Assembly (NCBI GenBank): GCA_037179515.1
Contig: JAXCGZ010001900.1
Coordinates: forward strand, 132,501 to 196,500
Direction of reading: 5' to 3'
DNA: 64,000 nucleotides
Origin: Halocaridina rubra
Lineage: Eukaryota; Arthropoda; Malacostraca; Decapoda; Atyidae
Each line of letters begins with the position of its first letter. The stretch's first letter is position 1. The translations under genes were made by a program, and so were the position numbers. Below the pieces are notes generated by a model, which was not told where the DNA came from, did no database searches, and worked only from the letters and a program-made list of their open reading frames with translations. Positions 1 to 11,290 of the stretch are shown here, piece by piece.

Positions 1-41
1 ATTATTATTATTATTATTCTTGTTATTATTATTATTATTAA
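1..41. repeat. (ATT)n microsatellite
   Basis: The window opens inside a run of ATT triplets with one interruption near position 19. It is simple sequence and the left edge is cut by the window. Confidence 0.9.
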
Positions 42-832
<791 letters not shown>

Positions 833-849
833 GAATAGGTGGAAATGTC

Positions 850-1821
850 TTGGAATGGATAAAAACTTACTTAGAAGGAAGGGAACAGAGGGTTAGAGTA
901 AGACACTCAGTGTCTGAATGGAGAAGAGTTAGTAGTGGAGTTCCACAGGGTTCAGTTTTAGGGCCACTTTTGTTCCTTGTATATGTAAATGACCTACCAG
1001 AGTCTGTAAATTCATTCATGAATATGTTTGCAGATGATGCAAAGATTGTGAAGAAAGTAAAAAACGAGAACAATGGTAGGGAACTTCAGGAGGATCTAAA
1101 TAATCTGCATGAGTGGTCAGAAAAGTGGCTAATGAAATTCAATACCTCAAAATGTAAGGTAATGAGAATGGGTACAAGTGCAAGAAGGCCCAAGCTTGAC
1201 TACTCGGTGGCTGGAGTACAACTTCAAGAGACAGAAAATGAGAGAGATCTAGGAGTAAACATACTGGCAGATTTGTCTCCAGAAATACATATAAATGGCG
1301 TAGTAAGGGCAGCATATGCATTCTTATCAAATGTAAGGGTAGCCTTCAGGCACATGGACAAGGAAATGTTCAGAAATATTTATGTAACCTATGTGAGGCC
1401 AAAACTCGAATATGCAGCCCCCTTTTGGAATCCGCACTTGAAAAAGCACATAGCTAAGCTTGAAAAAGTTCAAAGACATGCCACGAAACTGGTGCCAGAA
1501 ATACGCAATCTCGGTTATGATGAGAGGCTGAGGGAATTAGACTTGCCATCACTCGAAGCTAGAAGAGTAAGGGGGGATATGGTGACAGTCTTTAAATTCC
1601 TTCATGGTTATGATAGAGTGGATAGGGATCGATATTTCGATATGGCTGGCTCTAGAACTAGAGGTCATAGTTTGAAGCTTCGTAAGAAAACTTGTTTGCA
1701 GGATGTAAGGAAATACTTTTTCAGTGTAAGAGTAGTTGATAATTGGAATTCGCTAAGCGAGGAGGTAGTTAATGCTATCTCAATCCATAGTTTTAAGGAC
1801 AGGTATGATAAGTATCACTAA
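850..1821 (+). CDS. Reverse transcriptase fragment, CR1-like (A1)
   Basis: This 323-codon open frame covers the RT palm from motif B onward. GVPQGSVLGPLLF is near residue 31, and the catalytic block reads FADDAKI (residues about 60-66), with Phe in place of the usual Tyr. A thumb-like region follows, then the family C-terminal block containing TRGHSLKLRKK and NWNSLSEEVV near the end. The frame is open to a natural stop, but the endonuclease, RT motifs 1-3 and ORF1 are absent, so it cannot be an autonomous gene. The first Met (MEWIKTYL) is simply the first in-frame ATG inside a truncated protein. No promoter is visible. Confidence 0.85.
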   Translation: MEWIKTYLEGREQRVRVRHSVSEWRRVSSGVPQGSVLGPLLFLVYVNDLPESVNSFMNMFADDAKIVKKVKNENNGRELQEDLNNLHEWSEKWLMKFNTSKCKVMRMGTSARRPKLDYSVAGVQLQETENERDLGVNILADLSPEIHINGVVRAAYAFLSNVRVAFRHMDKEMFRNIYVTYVRPKLEYAAPFWNPHLKKHIAKLEKVQRHATKLVPEIRNLGYDERLRELDLPSLEARRVRGDMVTVFKFLHGYDRVDRDRYFDMAGSRTRGHSLKLRKKTCLQDVRKYFFSVRVVDNWNSLSEEVVNAISIHSFKDRYDKYH

Positions 1822-1846
1822 GTCTAAAAATGGAACCGATCAGGAG

Positions 1847-1879
1847 ACGGGAAGATACGAGCTTTGGGCTCTTTCCCGT
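1847..1879 (+). other. 3'-UTR stem-loop of the CR1-like family (copy A1)
   Basis: ACGGGAA at 1847-1853 pairs perfectly with TTCCCGT at 1873-1879. Inside it GAGC can pair with GCTC, giving a two-tier hairpin. The outer stem is retained in A2 (5863-5895). It is followed directly by the repeated AATTAGGTAAT tail. CR1- and L2-type reverse transcriptases are known to recognise 3' structures and short terminal repeats, so a template-recognition role is a reasonable inference. Confidence 0.7.
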
Positions 1880-1912
1880 AAACACAATTAGGTAATCACA
1901 ATTAGGTAATCA

Positions 1913-2290
1913 CACACACAAACAAACAAACATGCACATACGCATGCACAAACGCACTCTCACACACCTTCAAGTGGACTTTTGTTTTGCATTTTTTCTT
2001 GTTCTGCATTTTTTTCATCTTCTCAAACTACCAAAGTCAAATTTTAAGTTAGAATGTGTGTTACCAGAAAAGAGGTGAACTGAATAGCTAAATAGTACTC
2101 TTATGAAAATACGGAATTTCTGTGTGGAACTTAACTATAAAATTTTCTCTCTTTTTTTTTCTTTCCATATTCTGTGAAAGGGAAAACCTCAAAATGAGAC
2201 CATCTCTGTCACAAACCCACCCCCATCCAAAAGTTGGGGAGGAGTGGTAGAGGATCTCTGGGGGATGTAGGGGAAGGAAATAAAAAGTCA
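1913..2290. other. Spacer with AC-rich and T-rich simple sequence
   Basis: A short CA/CAAA-rich patch (about 1910-1970) follows the end of A1. The rest, up to the start of A2, is unstructured. I see no gene or RNA in it. Confidence 0.6.
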
Positions 2291-2295
2291 AGGCA

Positions 2296-3270
2296 TTGGA
2301 GAAAATTATAATGATCCTGGATGATAAAATTCAGAATATGGATAGAGAAATGGAAGAGAATAAAACCCTGAGAGAAAAAATAAGATATTTGGAGGAATCA
2401 AATAATGCACAAGGGCAAGAGAGAAAAGAACTAGAAAAACAAATTCAGAAGCTGGAAGAGGAACAGAGGGAACTAGAAACCGGAATTACTAAACCAGAAG
2501 ATATCAATAAACAGCTGAAAGACAACCTAAATGAATTAAATGTTAGTTCACTACTATCTTCTGAGAGAGGCGAGATTGCAGCTTGGAATGTCCAGATAAA
2601 GGAAAACATTGAACAGTTTAGAAAAGAGCTTCAGGAGCTGAATACGGAAATATGATACCATGAAAACTTCCTTTGCTGCTACAATAAAGGTGAATGTGGC
2701 AGTAAAAGAAGCTTTGAGGGTGGTGGTACAGGAAAACATGCAAACAGGTAACTATAAAGACACAGTAATCAAAAAAATTAAAGATGATGTGATGGAAAGG
2801 GCATGCCCACTGATTAAACAGGCACTTGATAAAGAGAAGACAGTGGTAATCTTGGGTATAAGCGATTCCAAGGAGCCAACATGGCAGGGGAGACGTAAAG
2901 AAAATAAAGTTAGGATTTTACACTTGATAAGGAAACTTGCAGTAGAATGTGGTCCTAAGGATATTTTAAGCATTCGCCAACAACATAAATATTCTAGGGA
3001 GGGAAAGCAGACCAATGAAAGTAACCTTTGAGAGAGGAGACACATGTAGAGAAATACTAATGAGGAAAAAAAGCCTAAAAGACCCTCAAGAATTCACAAC
3101 AGTGTTTCTTAAACCATAGAGAACACAGAAAGAAATGGAAAGGATCAAAAACTTGTTGCAAGAGGCTAGAAGGTTAAATGAGGAAAGAAATGAAGAAGAG
3201 AAGGAAATTTTTCATTTCAGAGCTCTCCCAGACATAGGGGACATAAAGTGGATAATGATAGAAGATCAGG
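2296..3270 (+). pseudogene. ORF1 (coiled-coil RNA-binding protein) of CR1-like element A2
   Basis: The first 119 codons (2296-2655) are rich in Glu, Lys, Leu and Gln with heptad spacing and predict a long coiled coil. After one stop and a small frame change the protein continues at 2660-3031 with a basic region (DVMERACPLIKQALDKEKT). It then decays, with a short coil-like tract (EMERIKNLLQEARRLNEE) around 3135-3190. ORF1 proteins of this type are thought to bind element RNA and to multimerise through the coiled coil. I see no CCHC zinc knuckle. Homologous pieces occur at 10325-10490 (minus), 10780-11290 (plus) and about 46125-46400. Confidence 0.7.
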
Positions 3271-3329
3271 GGATAGGGCCTCATTTTTATAAACAAATGC
3301 TGATGGAATAGCTGGTAAGGAAGTAGAAT

Positions 3330-5838
3330 TAAAAGATAGGATTCAAAACAGTAAGGCAGTTACGGAGACTAAGTTAAGTGAGGACATAAACAGTGTCACT
3401 TTTTCCCAAGGGCTTCAGAATATTAAGAGTTAAAAGATCTGAGAAGACTGGTGGAGGGATAGCACTGCTCATAAGTGAAATAAACTTTGCTATAGAAAGT
3501 GAGTTCAAGGAATTTCTTGTTGCTTGCATAAATACTGAGTCAGAGAGCATTATAATTACTATTGTATATAACCCACCAATGAACCAACTTAGGATAGAAG
3601 TTCATGAGGAAAGTCCAGGTACTATTGACGTCATAAACTCAGTTGTTAACATTGCATGGGAGAGAAAATATAGGATTTTGATTATGGGAAATTTTAATCA
3701 TAAAGATATAGATTGGATAAATCTTGTCCCATATAGTGGTGAGGACTCATTCGGGGTAAGATTCATAGATTGCACTCAGGGGTATTCCTAAAACAACATG
3801 TACTGGAACCAACGAGGGCCAGGATTGGGAATTAGCCATCTCTACTTCATCTAGTATTAACAGATAATTTGTTGATTATTGAAAAAATTGAGTATGAACC
3901 ACCAATTGGAATGGGTGACCACTATGTGTTGTTGATGGAGTATATACTCGAAAATGTTCTGCCTGAGACTAGGGGCACTGAAGACATGAGGAGGAACTCT
4001 CCAAAAGGAGATTGCATCAAAATTAATTAGCTTTTTGCAGTTATTAACTGGAGGACCTTACTTAACAATAAATCTGTACAAGAAATGTTCGACATCTTTT
4101 GTGAGGAATATGGGCAGATACGAGAAATAATTACCTATGTAGCAGTAGAGAGGCATAGAGAGAGACTATGAAAAGGATGTCACCTAGAAGGCTACATTAA
4201 ATCCCAAACTTTTCCATAGCTTTATCAGAGGAGAAATGAAGGCAAAAGAACAGGTTTTAAACCTTAAGAGAGCAGATGGAAGCATCACTGAGATGGATGA
4301 AAAGATCTGTGAAGAATTGAACAATGAGTTTCAGTCAGTATTAACAGTAGAAAATACCCCACCTCCTCAGATTGCAGAGATAGAAGCTCATGGGTCGATA
4401 TTAGAGAACATCATTCTTTCAGCCACAGAGGTATGCAAAGCGGTGATGGAGTTAGATGCCCATAAAGCTACAGGTCCTGATGATATATCCCCTTATAACC
4501 TTAAGAAATGCGCTAATTCAATATCAGCGACACTATGCATCATTTTTAAAAAGTCGCTGGAGGCAGGGGAGATTCTAAGGTGCTAGAAACAAGTGAACGT
4601 GATACTTATCTTCAAAAAAGGAAGGAGGGATACGGCTGTAAACAATAGACCTGTTTCCTTGACCAGCATAGTTTGCAAAGTTATGGAGAAACTACTTGGA
4701 ATCCTTCAACTTTTTGTCAGTTAGACAACATGGCTTCAGAGAAGGTAGATCAACAGCAACAAACTTATTAGAATTATATGATGAGGCAAGCTGAATCGTA
4801 CAGGAAAGAGAGGGCAGGGTAGATTGCATATTCCTAGCCTTCCAGAAAGCATTTGACAATGTCCCACATAGGACACTTATTAAAAAGCTGCAAGCAACGG
4901 CAAGAATAGGGGGAAATGTATTGGAATGGATAAAAACATTCTTAAATGGAGAAGAGTTAGTAGTGGAGTTCTATAGGGTTCAGTTTTAGGGCTATTTTTG
5001 TTCCTTCTATATATAAATATCCTACCAAAGTCTGTAAATTCATTCATGAATATATTTGCAAATGATGCAAAGATTGTGAAAAAAAATAAGAAACGAGAAC
5101 AATGGTAGAGTACTTCAGGATGAGCTAAGTAGTCTGCTTAAGTGGTTAGAAAAGGGACTGATAAAATTAAATACTTCAAAATATAAGGTAATGAGAATGG
5201 ATACAAGTTCGAGAAGGCCCAAGCTTGGCTACTTGCTGGCAGGAGTAGAACTTCAAGAGATAGATAATGAGAGAGATCTAGGAGTAAACATACTGGCCAA
5301 TTTGTCTCCAAAAATGCATGTAAATGGCATGGTTAGGGCAGCATATGCTTTCTTAGCAAATGTAAGGGTAACCTTCAGGCACATGAACAAGGAAATGTTC
5401 AGAAAGATTTATGTAATCTATGTGAGGCCAATGCTTGAATATGCAGCCCCCATTTGTAATCAGCACTTCAAAATGTACGTAGTTAAGCTGGAAAAAGTTC
5501 AAATACATGCAACGAAAATGGTGCTAGAAAATGGTGATGAGAGGCTGATGGAATTAGACTTACCATCACTCGAAGCTAGAAGATTGAGGGGGAATATGAT
5601 GACGGTTTTTAAATTCCTTCATGGTTATGACAAATTGGTTAGGGATCGATATTTTGATATGGCTGGCACTAGAACTAGAGGTCATAGTTTGAAGCTTCGT
5701 AAGAAAACTTCTTTGCAGGATGTAAGGAAGTACTTTTTTAGTGTAAGAATAGTTGATAATTGGAATTCGCTAAGCGAAGAGGTAGTTAATGCTAACTTAA
5801 TCCATAGTTTTAAGGACAAGTATGATAATTATCACTAA
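3330..5838 (+). pseudogene. ORF2 (APE endonuclease plus reverse transcriptase) of A2
   Basis: The endonuclease region begins with TETKLSEDIN, matching the TETWL-type motif, near 3366. It has GGGIALLI (about 3450) and reaches GNFNHKDIDW near 3690, the usual GDFN motif with Asp changed to Asn. RT motifs follow in pieces: ATGPDDISP near 4470, a degraded AFDNVP block near 4850, a damaged GVPQGS block near 4965 and FANDAKI near 5058, where one catalytic Asp has become Asn. The last 215 codons (5191-5838) are open and carry the family C-terminus (TRGHSLKLRKK). Stops and frameshifts separate the blocks. With both endonuclease and RT catalytic residues altered, this copy is inactive. Confidence 0.82.
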
Positions 5839-5862
5839 GTACAAAATGGAAACGACCAGGAG

Positions 5863-5895
5863 ACGGGAAGTTACGAGCTTGGGACTCTTTCCCGT
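5863..5895 (+). other. 3'-UTR stem-loop of the CR1-like family (copy A2)
   Basis: ACGGGAA at 5863-5869 pairs with TTCCCGT at 5889-5895. The stem is preserved while the loop has changed relative to A1, and it is followed by CAATTAGGAAATTACAATTA. Confidence 0.68.
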
Positions 5896-5949
5896 AAGCA
5901 CAATTAGGAAATTACAATTAGATAATTACACCACATGCTCGCGCACGTT

Positions 5950-5951
<2 letters not shown>

Positions 5952-6046
<95 letters not shown>
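5952..6046. repeat. (AG)n microsatellite, about 95 bp
   Basis: This is an uninterrupted AG array just after the 3' end of A2. Immediately to its right (about 6047-6085) lies a scrap resembling the ILANLSP region of the CR1-like RT, so again an array separates retroelement pieces. Confidence 0.95.
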
Positions 6047-6048
<2 letters not shown>

Positions 6049-6119
6049 AATATATTGACAAATTTGTTTGTGAAAATGGATTCCTTTTTTATAAGCGTAC
6101 CAATGGGACAGGCAGGAAA

Positions 6120-7378
6120 AAAACATTAAGGCAAAGAAGAATTACATGTGTAAAGAGAGATGCAGGATTAGGCCCTGAGATAACAATAGATCCGCTTTTT
6201 GATGGAAGATAAGCTATAAGAATTTGGAAATACAGAAAGAGAAAGAAAATTCCATGGTTTCGAGGTAGATGGGAAAAAGTAATCGCTGTATCGACCTATC
6301 CTCAAGCAATAAATTTCCATACAGTAAGTGGTAGACGAGGCCGCTTGACGAATGTTGTGCAGCTTTAGCAGTGGGGGAGGGATGCAACTAACCAAGTTAT
6401 CAGAGCAGTGATGGAAGTAGTAAAGATAAAAAAGACAAAAGGATGATATCTTACGGCGAAGAGAAAGAAAATCCAGACTAGGGAAAAGAGAAGGGTCACT
6501 GATGAGTCTGCCTGCCTTAGATTCAAGCATATCCAGAATATAATTTTAAGAAGAAGCACCTCATATATGCGACCAGTATTCTAAATTGGGATGGCTAAGA
6601 CCTTTGTAGATTGTAAGTATCTGAAGAAAGGAAAAGCAGTGACGACAATGAAACAGAACCCCCAATTTTAAAGATGCAGATTTAGATATATGGATTATGT
6701 GACCCCTCCAAGGCATCTTAGAGGCTATCTGCATTCCTAATATGCTAATAGAATTAAGAGGGTGAATTGAATTTATTTCAAAAAAACATTATGGCTATCA
6801 GGAGGAGATGAAGATAAAGAGATAGCCAAAATCTGTGTCTTGGAGGTATTAAACAGATAAATAATATGTGCCCCACTCAGATACTCTGGAGCCGAGTTGA
6901 AGAAGTGATACAAGAGTAACATATGAAGGTTGTGAGGAAAGTGAAATATATATAATCACCTGCCAAGGCATGGAGAAGAGAGGAAATTTGGAGTAGGTAA
7001 AAGAACAAAGCCCTGTGGAAAACCACTGATAACTAGGAATTACCTAGATATTGCGCCGTCAACAACCACAGATATAAAATGATCAGAAAGAAAACTGGAA
7101 ATGTGAAAAAGTAAGTAGCAGTAAATCCATATGCAGGATATTTGGCCAATAGATTCTTCTGCCACATTTTATCAAAAGCCTTAAAGATATCAAGAGCGAC
7201 GACAAGGATTCCCCATAGTCCTTCAGAAAAGATGACCATAGACGAGTGAGATACAACAGGAGGTCACCAGTGGATCTTGCCTTGCAAAGTCGTACTGGTG
7301 ATCAGATATAAGCAAGTTAGTTTCAAAATGTTTCAAGAAGTGAAAATTAAGCAAATTCTCGAATACTTTAGCAATAAT
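6120..7378 (-). pseudogene. Jockey-like non-LTR element, degenerate reverse copy (B1)
   Basis: Read on the minus strand, this matches the RT half of the Jockey-like element B4 (57660-58970) with many substitutions and indels. Landmarks are the C-terminal block near 6170-6540, VVALDIFKAFDKMW near 7170-7210 (RT motif A of B4 is ALDISKAFDRVW), and the stretch around 7260-7378 that corresponds to 58830-58970. No frame stays open for more than about 120 codons. The copy is 5' truncated at about 7378, where a CR1-like fragment in the opposite orientation begins. Confidence 0.8.
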
Positions 7379-7384
7379 AGGTAT

Positions 7385-7697
7385 GGTGAGACAAGAATAA
7401 TGGGAGAGAACTTCAGGGAGACCTAAATATTCTGTATGGGTGGTCAGAAGAGTGGCTAATGAGATTTATTACTGAAAAATGCAATATGATTATTATGGTG
7501 AAGTGTGAAAGAAGTTCTAGGTTAGGTTCTCAATAGCAGGCACAGAGCTTCAAGAACTAGAGAACGAAAGAGAATTAGGGGTAAGCATTTTGGTAGACTT
7601 ATGCCTGGAAATGCTCATAAATGGTATAGTACAAGCTGCATATGATATCTTAGCAAACAGGAAGGCAACCTTCAGGGCACTGAAAGCCAGGAAATAA
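7385..7697 (+). pseudogene. CR1-like RT fragment (A4)
   Basis: This is alignable with 1065-1360 of A1: the tract encoding LHEWSEKWLMKF, the LGVNILADLSP tract and the AAYAFLSNVR tract are all recognisable with stops and changes. Both ends are truncated. Confidence 0.75.
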
Positions 7698-7699
7698 TC

Positions 7700-8128
7700 G
7701 ATTTTTTTTTCAAATTAGCCAAAATAAAAAAAAATTCTCAATCTACCATAAAATGTCTCGAATTTATTATGAAAAAATTGGAATTGTGCAATAACTAGAA
7801 ACAGTTGATATTAATTCATAATTATAAATATCCTAATATGTTCGTGCTCTATTTACTTACTGTACTCACATAATTTTTCAATATTTTTTCTCCACTTTTT
7901 CATTTTTCTTCTCGATTTTTTTTTAATTATGTCATGTCCTTCAGCCCAAATAATTCCATATAGCACTATCAGGCAAAGAGAAAATTCTATGAAAGAGGAA
8001 TCTTACTGTTCAGGACTATTATGCACTAATGCTGTGTTTTAACCTGTATCTCAAAACTAAAGTTATTACACTTTCAACCTCAATTGTAACATTTCTCATA
8101 AGAACATCTTAAAAATAAAGATATGTCC
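7700..8128. other. AT-rich spacer without recognisable gene
   Basis: Only poly(T)/poly(A)-rich sequence is visible, with no usable reading frame. Confidence 0.6.
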
Positions 8129-8387
8129 ACTTAGAGCAGAGATTCTCAACCTGTGCGCCCAGGCACACTGGTGCGCCCGGGGGCACTGGTGCGCCCTGAA
8201 AGGTAACCAGGTGCGCCCCAAGTTAATGAAAAAGTAATTTATGATTCTTTGTATATTAAGAATATTTGTATTTAAAAAAAAAAAAATACGGGTATTCAAG
8301 TAGCTGCCATGTCGGAGTCAAATCTTTGTAGTTTGATATTTTAAACTGGATCCTCATTTCCCTAATCTTTAAACGGGAATGGGTAAT

Positions 8388-8391
<4 letters not shown>

Positions 8392-8459
<68 letters not shown>
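8392..8459. repeat. (TC)n microsatellite inside the hAT-type element
   Basis: This is a perfect TC array of about 68 bp. Confidence 0.95.
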
Positions 8460-8464
<5 letters not shown>

Positions 8465-8687
8465 TGGTTGATATAAAAGCTTAGAACAAGCCGTCTTAAA
8501 GACTGTGAGAAGCAGCTATAGTAACATTTGAGTACAGGAATCGGCGGTAATCCTTTGACCTAAGTGCCGCGAGAGGGACATCTTAAAAATCTAACATAAA
8601 GAGATCCCCATTCATCAATTTTGGATTTACTTAAAAGGATATCCGTTAATAGCACAGGTTTCACACAAGCATTATTGACAAAATATA

Positions 8688-9180
8688 TTGTAATGTCTTA
8701 AAATTACATGCTTATTTCAAGAGCCTTTTTTATAATTTTTCTATTTTGCAATTTTTGGATAATTTTATCTTACTGATACATTAAGTGCGCCTCGGAGTTT
8801 TAATTACTCTACAAGTGCGCCCTGATTTAAAAAAAAAGGTTGAGAAACACTGTTGTAATGTCTTAAAAGTACATGCTTATTTCAAGAGCCTTTTTTATGA
8901 TTTTACTATTTTGCAATTTTATGGATAATTTTATCTTATTGATATATATTAAGTGCGCCTCAGAGTTTTAATTACTCTACAAGTTCGCCCTGATTTAAAA
9001 AAGGTTGAGATACACTGTTGTAATGTCTTATTGCAAGGCTCTTATTGCAAGAGCCTTTTTCATAATTTTACTATTTTGCAATTTTATGGATGATTTTATC
9101 GTCATGATATATTAAGTGCGCCTCAGAGTTTTAATTACATTACCAGTGCGCCCTGATTTACATAAGGTTGAGAAACATTG
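8688..9180. repeat. Triplicated right end of the hAT-type element (about 165 bp x 3)
   Basis: Three consecutive units at 8688-8852, 8853-9017 and 9018-9180 each start with TTGTAATGTCTTA. Each contains CAAGAGCC(T)n, an AAGTGCGCCTC motif and a GTTCGCCCTGATTTA-like motif, and ends with GGTTGAGAAACACTG or a close variant. Each therefore carries a terminal inverted repeat at its right edge. The third unit has a small rearrangement near 9030. Confidence 0.9.
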
Positions 9181-9188
9181 ACTTAGAG

Positions 9189-9507
9189 TAATGAAATAAG
9201 AATTTTTTTGGCTGAACATTTTCATGATTGAGCTTTATAACTTATTTATGTCTCATTTCATAATATCCACATTTGGCGAATATTTTTTTTCTCAGCTAAG
9301 AACAATTTATTATAAAAAGATTAAGAAGTAATATCATCATTGTCATTTTATATATGCGCATTGTTTGTTTGATTCTCTCATTTTGTTTTATTAGTAATTT
9401 GACAAAACTCAATGAAACCAACAGCTATTGTCACTTAAATAACACAACATAACACTAGCTAGATTGAACAGAAATAAGAAAATATGCGTTCATTGTCCTT
9501 CACCCAT
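9189..9507. other. AT-rich spacer without recognisable gene
   Basis: I see nothing coding or repetitive here apart from AT-richness. Confidence 0.55.
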
Positions 9508-10060
9508 ATGGACAAGAAAATGTTCAGAAATATTTGCGCTATCTATATAAGACCAAAGTTTGAATATGCAACGCCCTTTTGGATTTCGCTCTTTAAAAGC
9601 ATTGTAATAAATTGGATAAAGTTCGGAGACATACTACGAAGCTGTTGACGGAGATACATAATCTCAGTTATCAGAAAGATTCAGGGAGTTAGACTTACCA
9701 TCAATTAAAGCTAGAAGGAGGAGAAGGAGATATGGTAATGGTTTTTAATTTTTTTATGACTTTGACGGAGTAGATTGGGAGCGATATGTTGATATAGGTG
9801 GCTAAAGAACTAGAGGCCAGTTTGAATCTTCGTAAGGAAACTTCTTAGAAGGATGCAATAAAATACTTATTAAATGTAAGAATAGTTGATATTTTTAATT
9901 CACCAAGCAAGGAAACAGTAAGGGCTAAACGCATCCATGGCTTTAAGGATAGATACTGACATTGTCAGTGAATACAAACTTAAACCATTCAGGAGACGGG
10001 AAGTTATTTCTCGTGATTACTATTAGGTAATTCCAATTAGATAAATGCACAGTTAACTTT
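9508..10060 (+). pseudogene. CR1-like 3' fragment (A5)
   Basis: The sequence begins with the tract encoding HMDKEMFRNI and runs through the family C-terminus with frameshifts. It ends with a decayed version of the 3' UTR (GGAGACGGGAAGTTA near 9993, then ATTAGGTAATTCCAATTAGA). It is 5' truncated. Confidence 0.78.
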
Positions 10061-10324
10061 AGAATAAAAAGCCAGACGCTCTCAATATTTTTTTTAAATG
10101 CCTACCCAGATACATTTTTTTTTTTTTTTACATTTGAGACCTTGGGAATGTTCAAATACTGTATGCTATTGATGTTAATTTTTTTGTGGATGTATTTCTG
10201 CAGAAAGTGAATACCCATAAAAAGGAATGTAGAGGTGTCAACCACATCCATGAAGTTTGCATTTTTTATTTAAACTGGGGGGAGGAGCTTGAAAAATTAC
10301 TTGTGATTAATTTGTTTCTATTAC
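10061..10324. other. AT-rich spacer
   Basis: Poly(T) tracts dominate (10085-10130). No gene or repeat family is recognised. Confidence 0.5.
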
Positions 10325-10560
10325 TGCTTCCCTATAATCAATGAAACACATATTCCGGTACAATCTCGTTCACTGCCTCCTTTTCTGCCATATTTCTTTT
10401 TACTGCATCTGAAAAGGTTTCTGTAATAGTTTCGGGGTTTGTATGTAGCTCCTGAAAAATCTTCTGAACTGTTCAATATGTTCGTGCATTTGGACAATCC
10501 AACTTTTCTTTCATTTTCCTAATACAGCAATTGATTTTTAAACTGGTTTTAAAATTTTTT
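10325..10560 (-). pseudogene. CR1-like ORF1 fragment, inverted (A6)
   Basis: On the minus strand this matches the ORF1 tract at 11037-11190: a segment around ATATTGAACAGTTCAGAA, then AAAAAGAAATATGGCAG, then TTTCATTGA(C/T)TATAG. It is non-coding now because of frame breaks. Confidence 0.65.
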
Positions 10561-10779
10561 AAAAATATTTTTCTGTCAGTGATTAGTTTGTTAGTCAAAA
10601 AGTAATATACATAAAAACAATGATCTAGCATCTGTCCACCGGAAGTGTTGACACCCTACATCGGTGATGATTTGCTTGTTATAATTTTTCCTCTGATTGA
10701 GGTTTACCCTTACTGTGGCATTCTCTAAGTTAGTGGCTCTATTTCCAAGTAAATGGTGTATTAAGATAAATGAATACTG

Positions 10780-11290
10780 AATTTGTATGCTTGAGAAGTG
10801 AAAGCAAATTTACGTGAATAAAATAAAGATGATTTGGAAAGGAGAAATAAGATTCATGAAAGTAAAGAAAGGAGCTAGTATACAGAATTAAAATGCTAGA
10901 AAGAGAAATGCAGAACTGGAGAATGGAATTTCCCAACAAGAGAATAATAACAAGAAGCTGGGTAATAGCTTACATGAATTTCATGTGAAAGCATTGCTAT
11001 CTTAGATAAATCAAGTAGCAGCTTAAAATATCCAAATATATGAAATATTGAACAGTTCAGAAAAGATTTCAGAAGCTAATTTTAAAAAACGAGACTATTA
11101 CAAAATGTTCTCAGATGCACAAAAAAGAAATATGGCAGCAAAGGAGGTGAAAAGGGTTGTACCAAAATGTTTGATTTCATTGACTATAGAAAAAACAGAG
11201 AATAAATGAAAGGGGTTATTAATGAGAGAGCCAGACCTATGATCAAGCAAGTACTTAATAAGAAATTAATGATATTCACCAGCCTATGCG
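10780..11290 (+). pseudogene. CR1-like ORF1 fragment (A7)
   Basis: This corresponds to 2400-2845 of A2. It shares the Glu/Lys-rich coiled-coil tract, the tract reading TTGAACAGTT(C/T)AGAAAAGA and the distal tract around GACCTATGATCAAGCA, which matches ACPLIKQAL in A2. Stops are frequent. Confidence 0.68.

Larger units (their letters stand above)
2293..5932 (+). mobile_element. CR1-like non-LTR retrotransposon, nearly full length but broken (A2)
   Basis: In order it holds a coiled-coil ORF1 (about 2296-3270), an APE-type endonuclease (about 3330-4190), a reverse transcriptase (about 4236-5838), a 3' hairpin (5863-5895) and a doubled AATTAGATAAT-like tail. This is the layout expected of a two-ORF CR1/Jockey-superfamily element of about 3.6 kb. 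Frames change repeatedly and internal stops are present, so the copy is dead. It is the best reference here for recognising at least seven other fragments of the same family in the window. The 5' boundary is uncertain; the start given is where the ORF1-like sequence becomes recognisable. Confidence 0.88.
8137..9180. mobile_element. Non-autonomous hAT-type DNA transposon with 8-bp target duplication
   Basis: The left end CAGAGATTCTCAACCT (8137-8152) is an imperfect inverted copy of the right end AGGTTGAGAAACATTG (9165-9180). The element is flanked by identical 8-bp direct repeats ACTTAGAG at 8129-8136 and 9181-9188. An 8-bp duplication and a CAG...TTCTCAACC terminus are typical of the hAT superfamily. 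There is no transposase reading frame, so the element must have been moved in trans. Subterminal regions carry repeated GTGCGCC motifs (four on the left, further ones beside each right-end repeat). A (CT)n array lies inside, and the right end is present three times in tandem. Confidence 0.9.

Noticed and set aside
5822..6129. Arg-Glu repeat proteins on the plus strand and Leu-Ser repeat protein on the minus strand
   Set aside because: They are translations of the (AG)n array in different frames.
8096..8299. Histidine and alanine-rich minus-strand frame over the GTGCGCC repeats
   Set aside because: The sequence is the left end of the hAT-type element; the frame reflects its repeated subterminal motifs.
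8688..9180. CRISPR-like array
   Set aside because: The repeats are contiguous 165-bp units without short spacers and belong to a transposon end.
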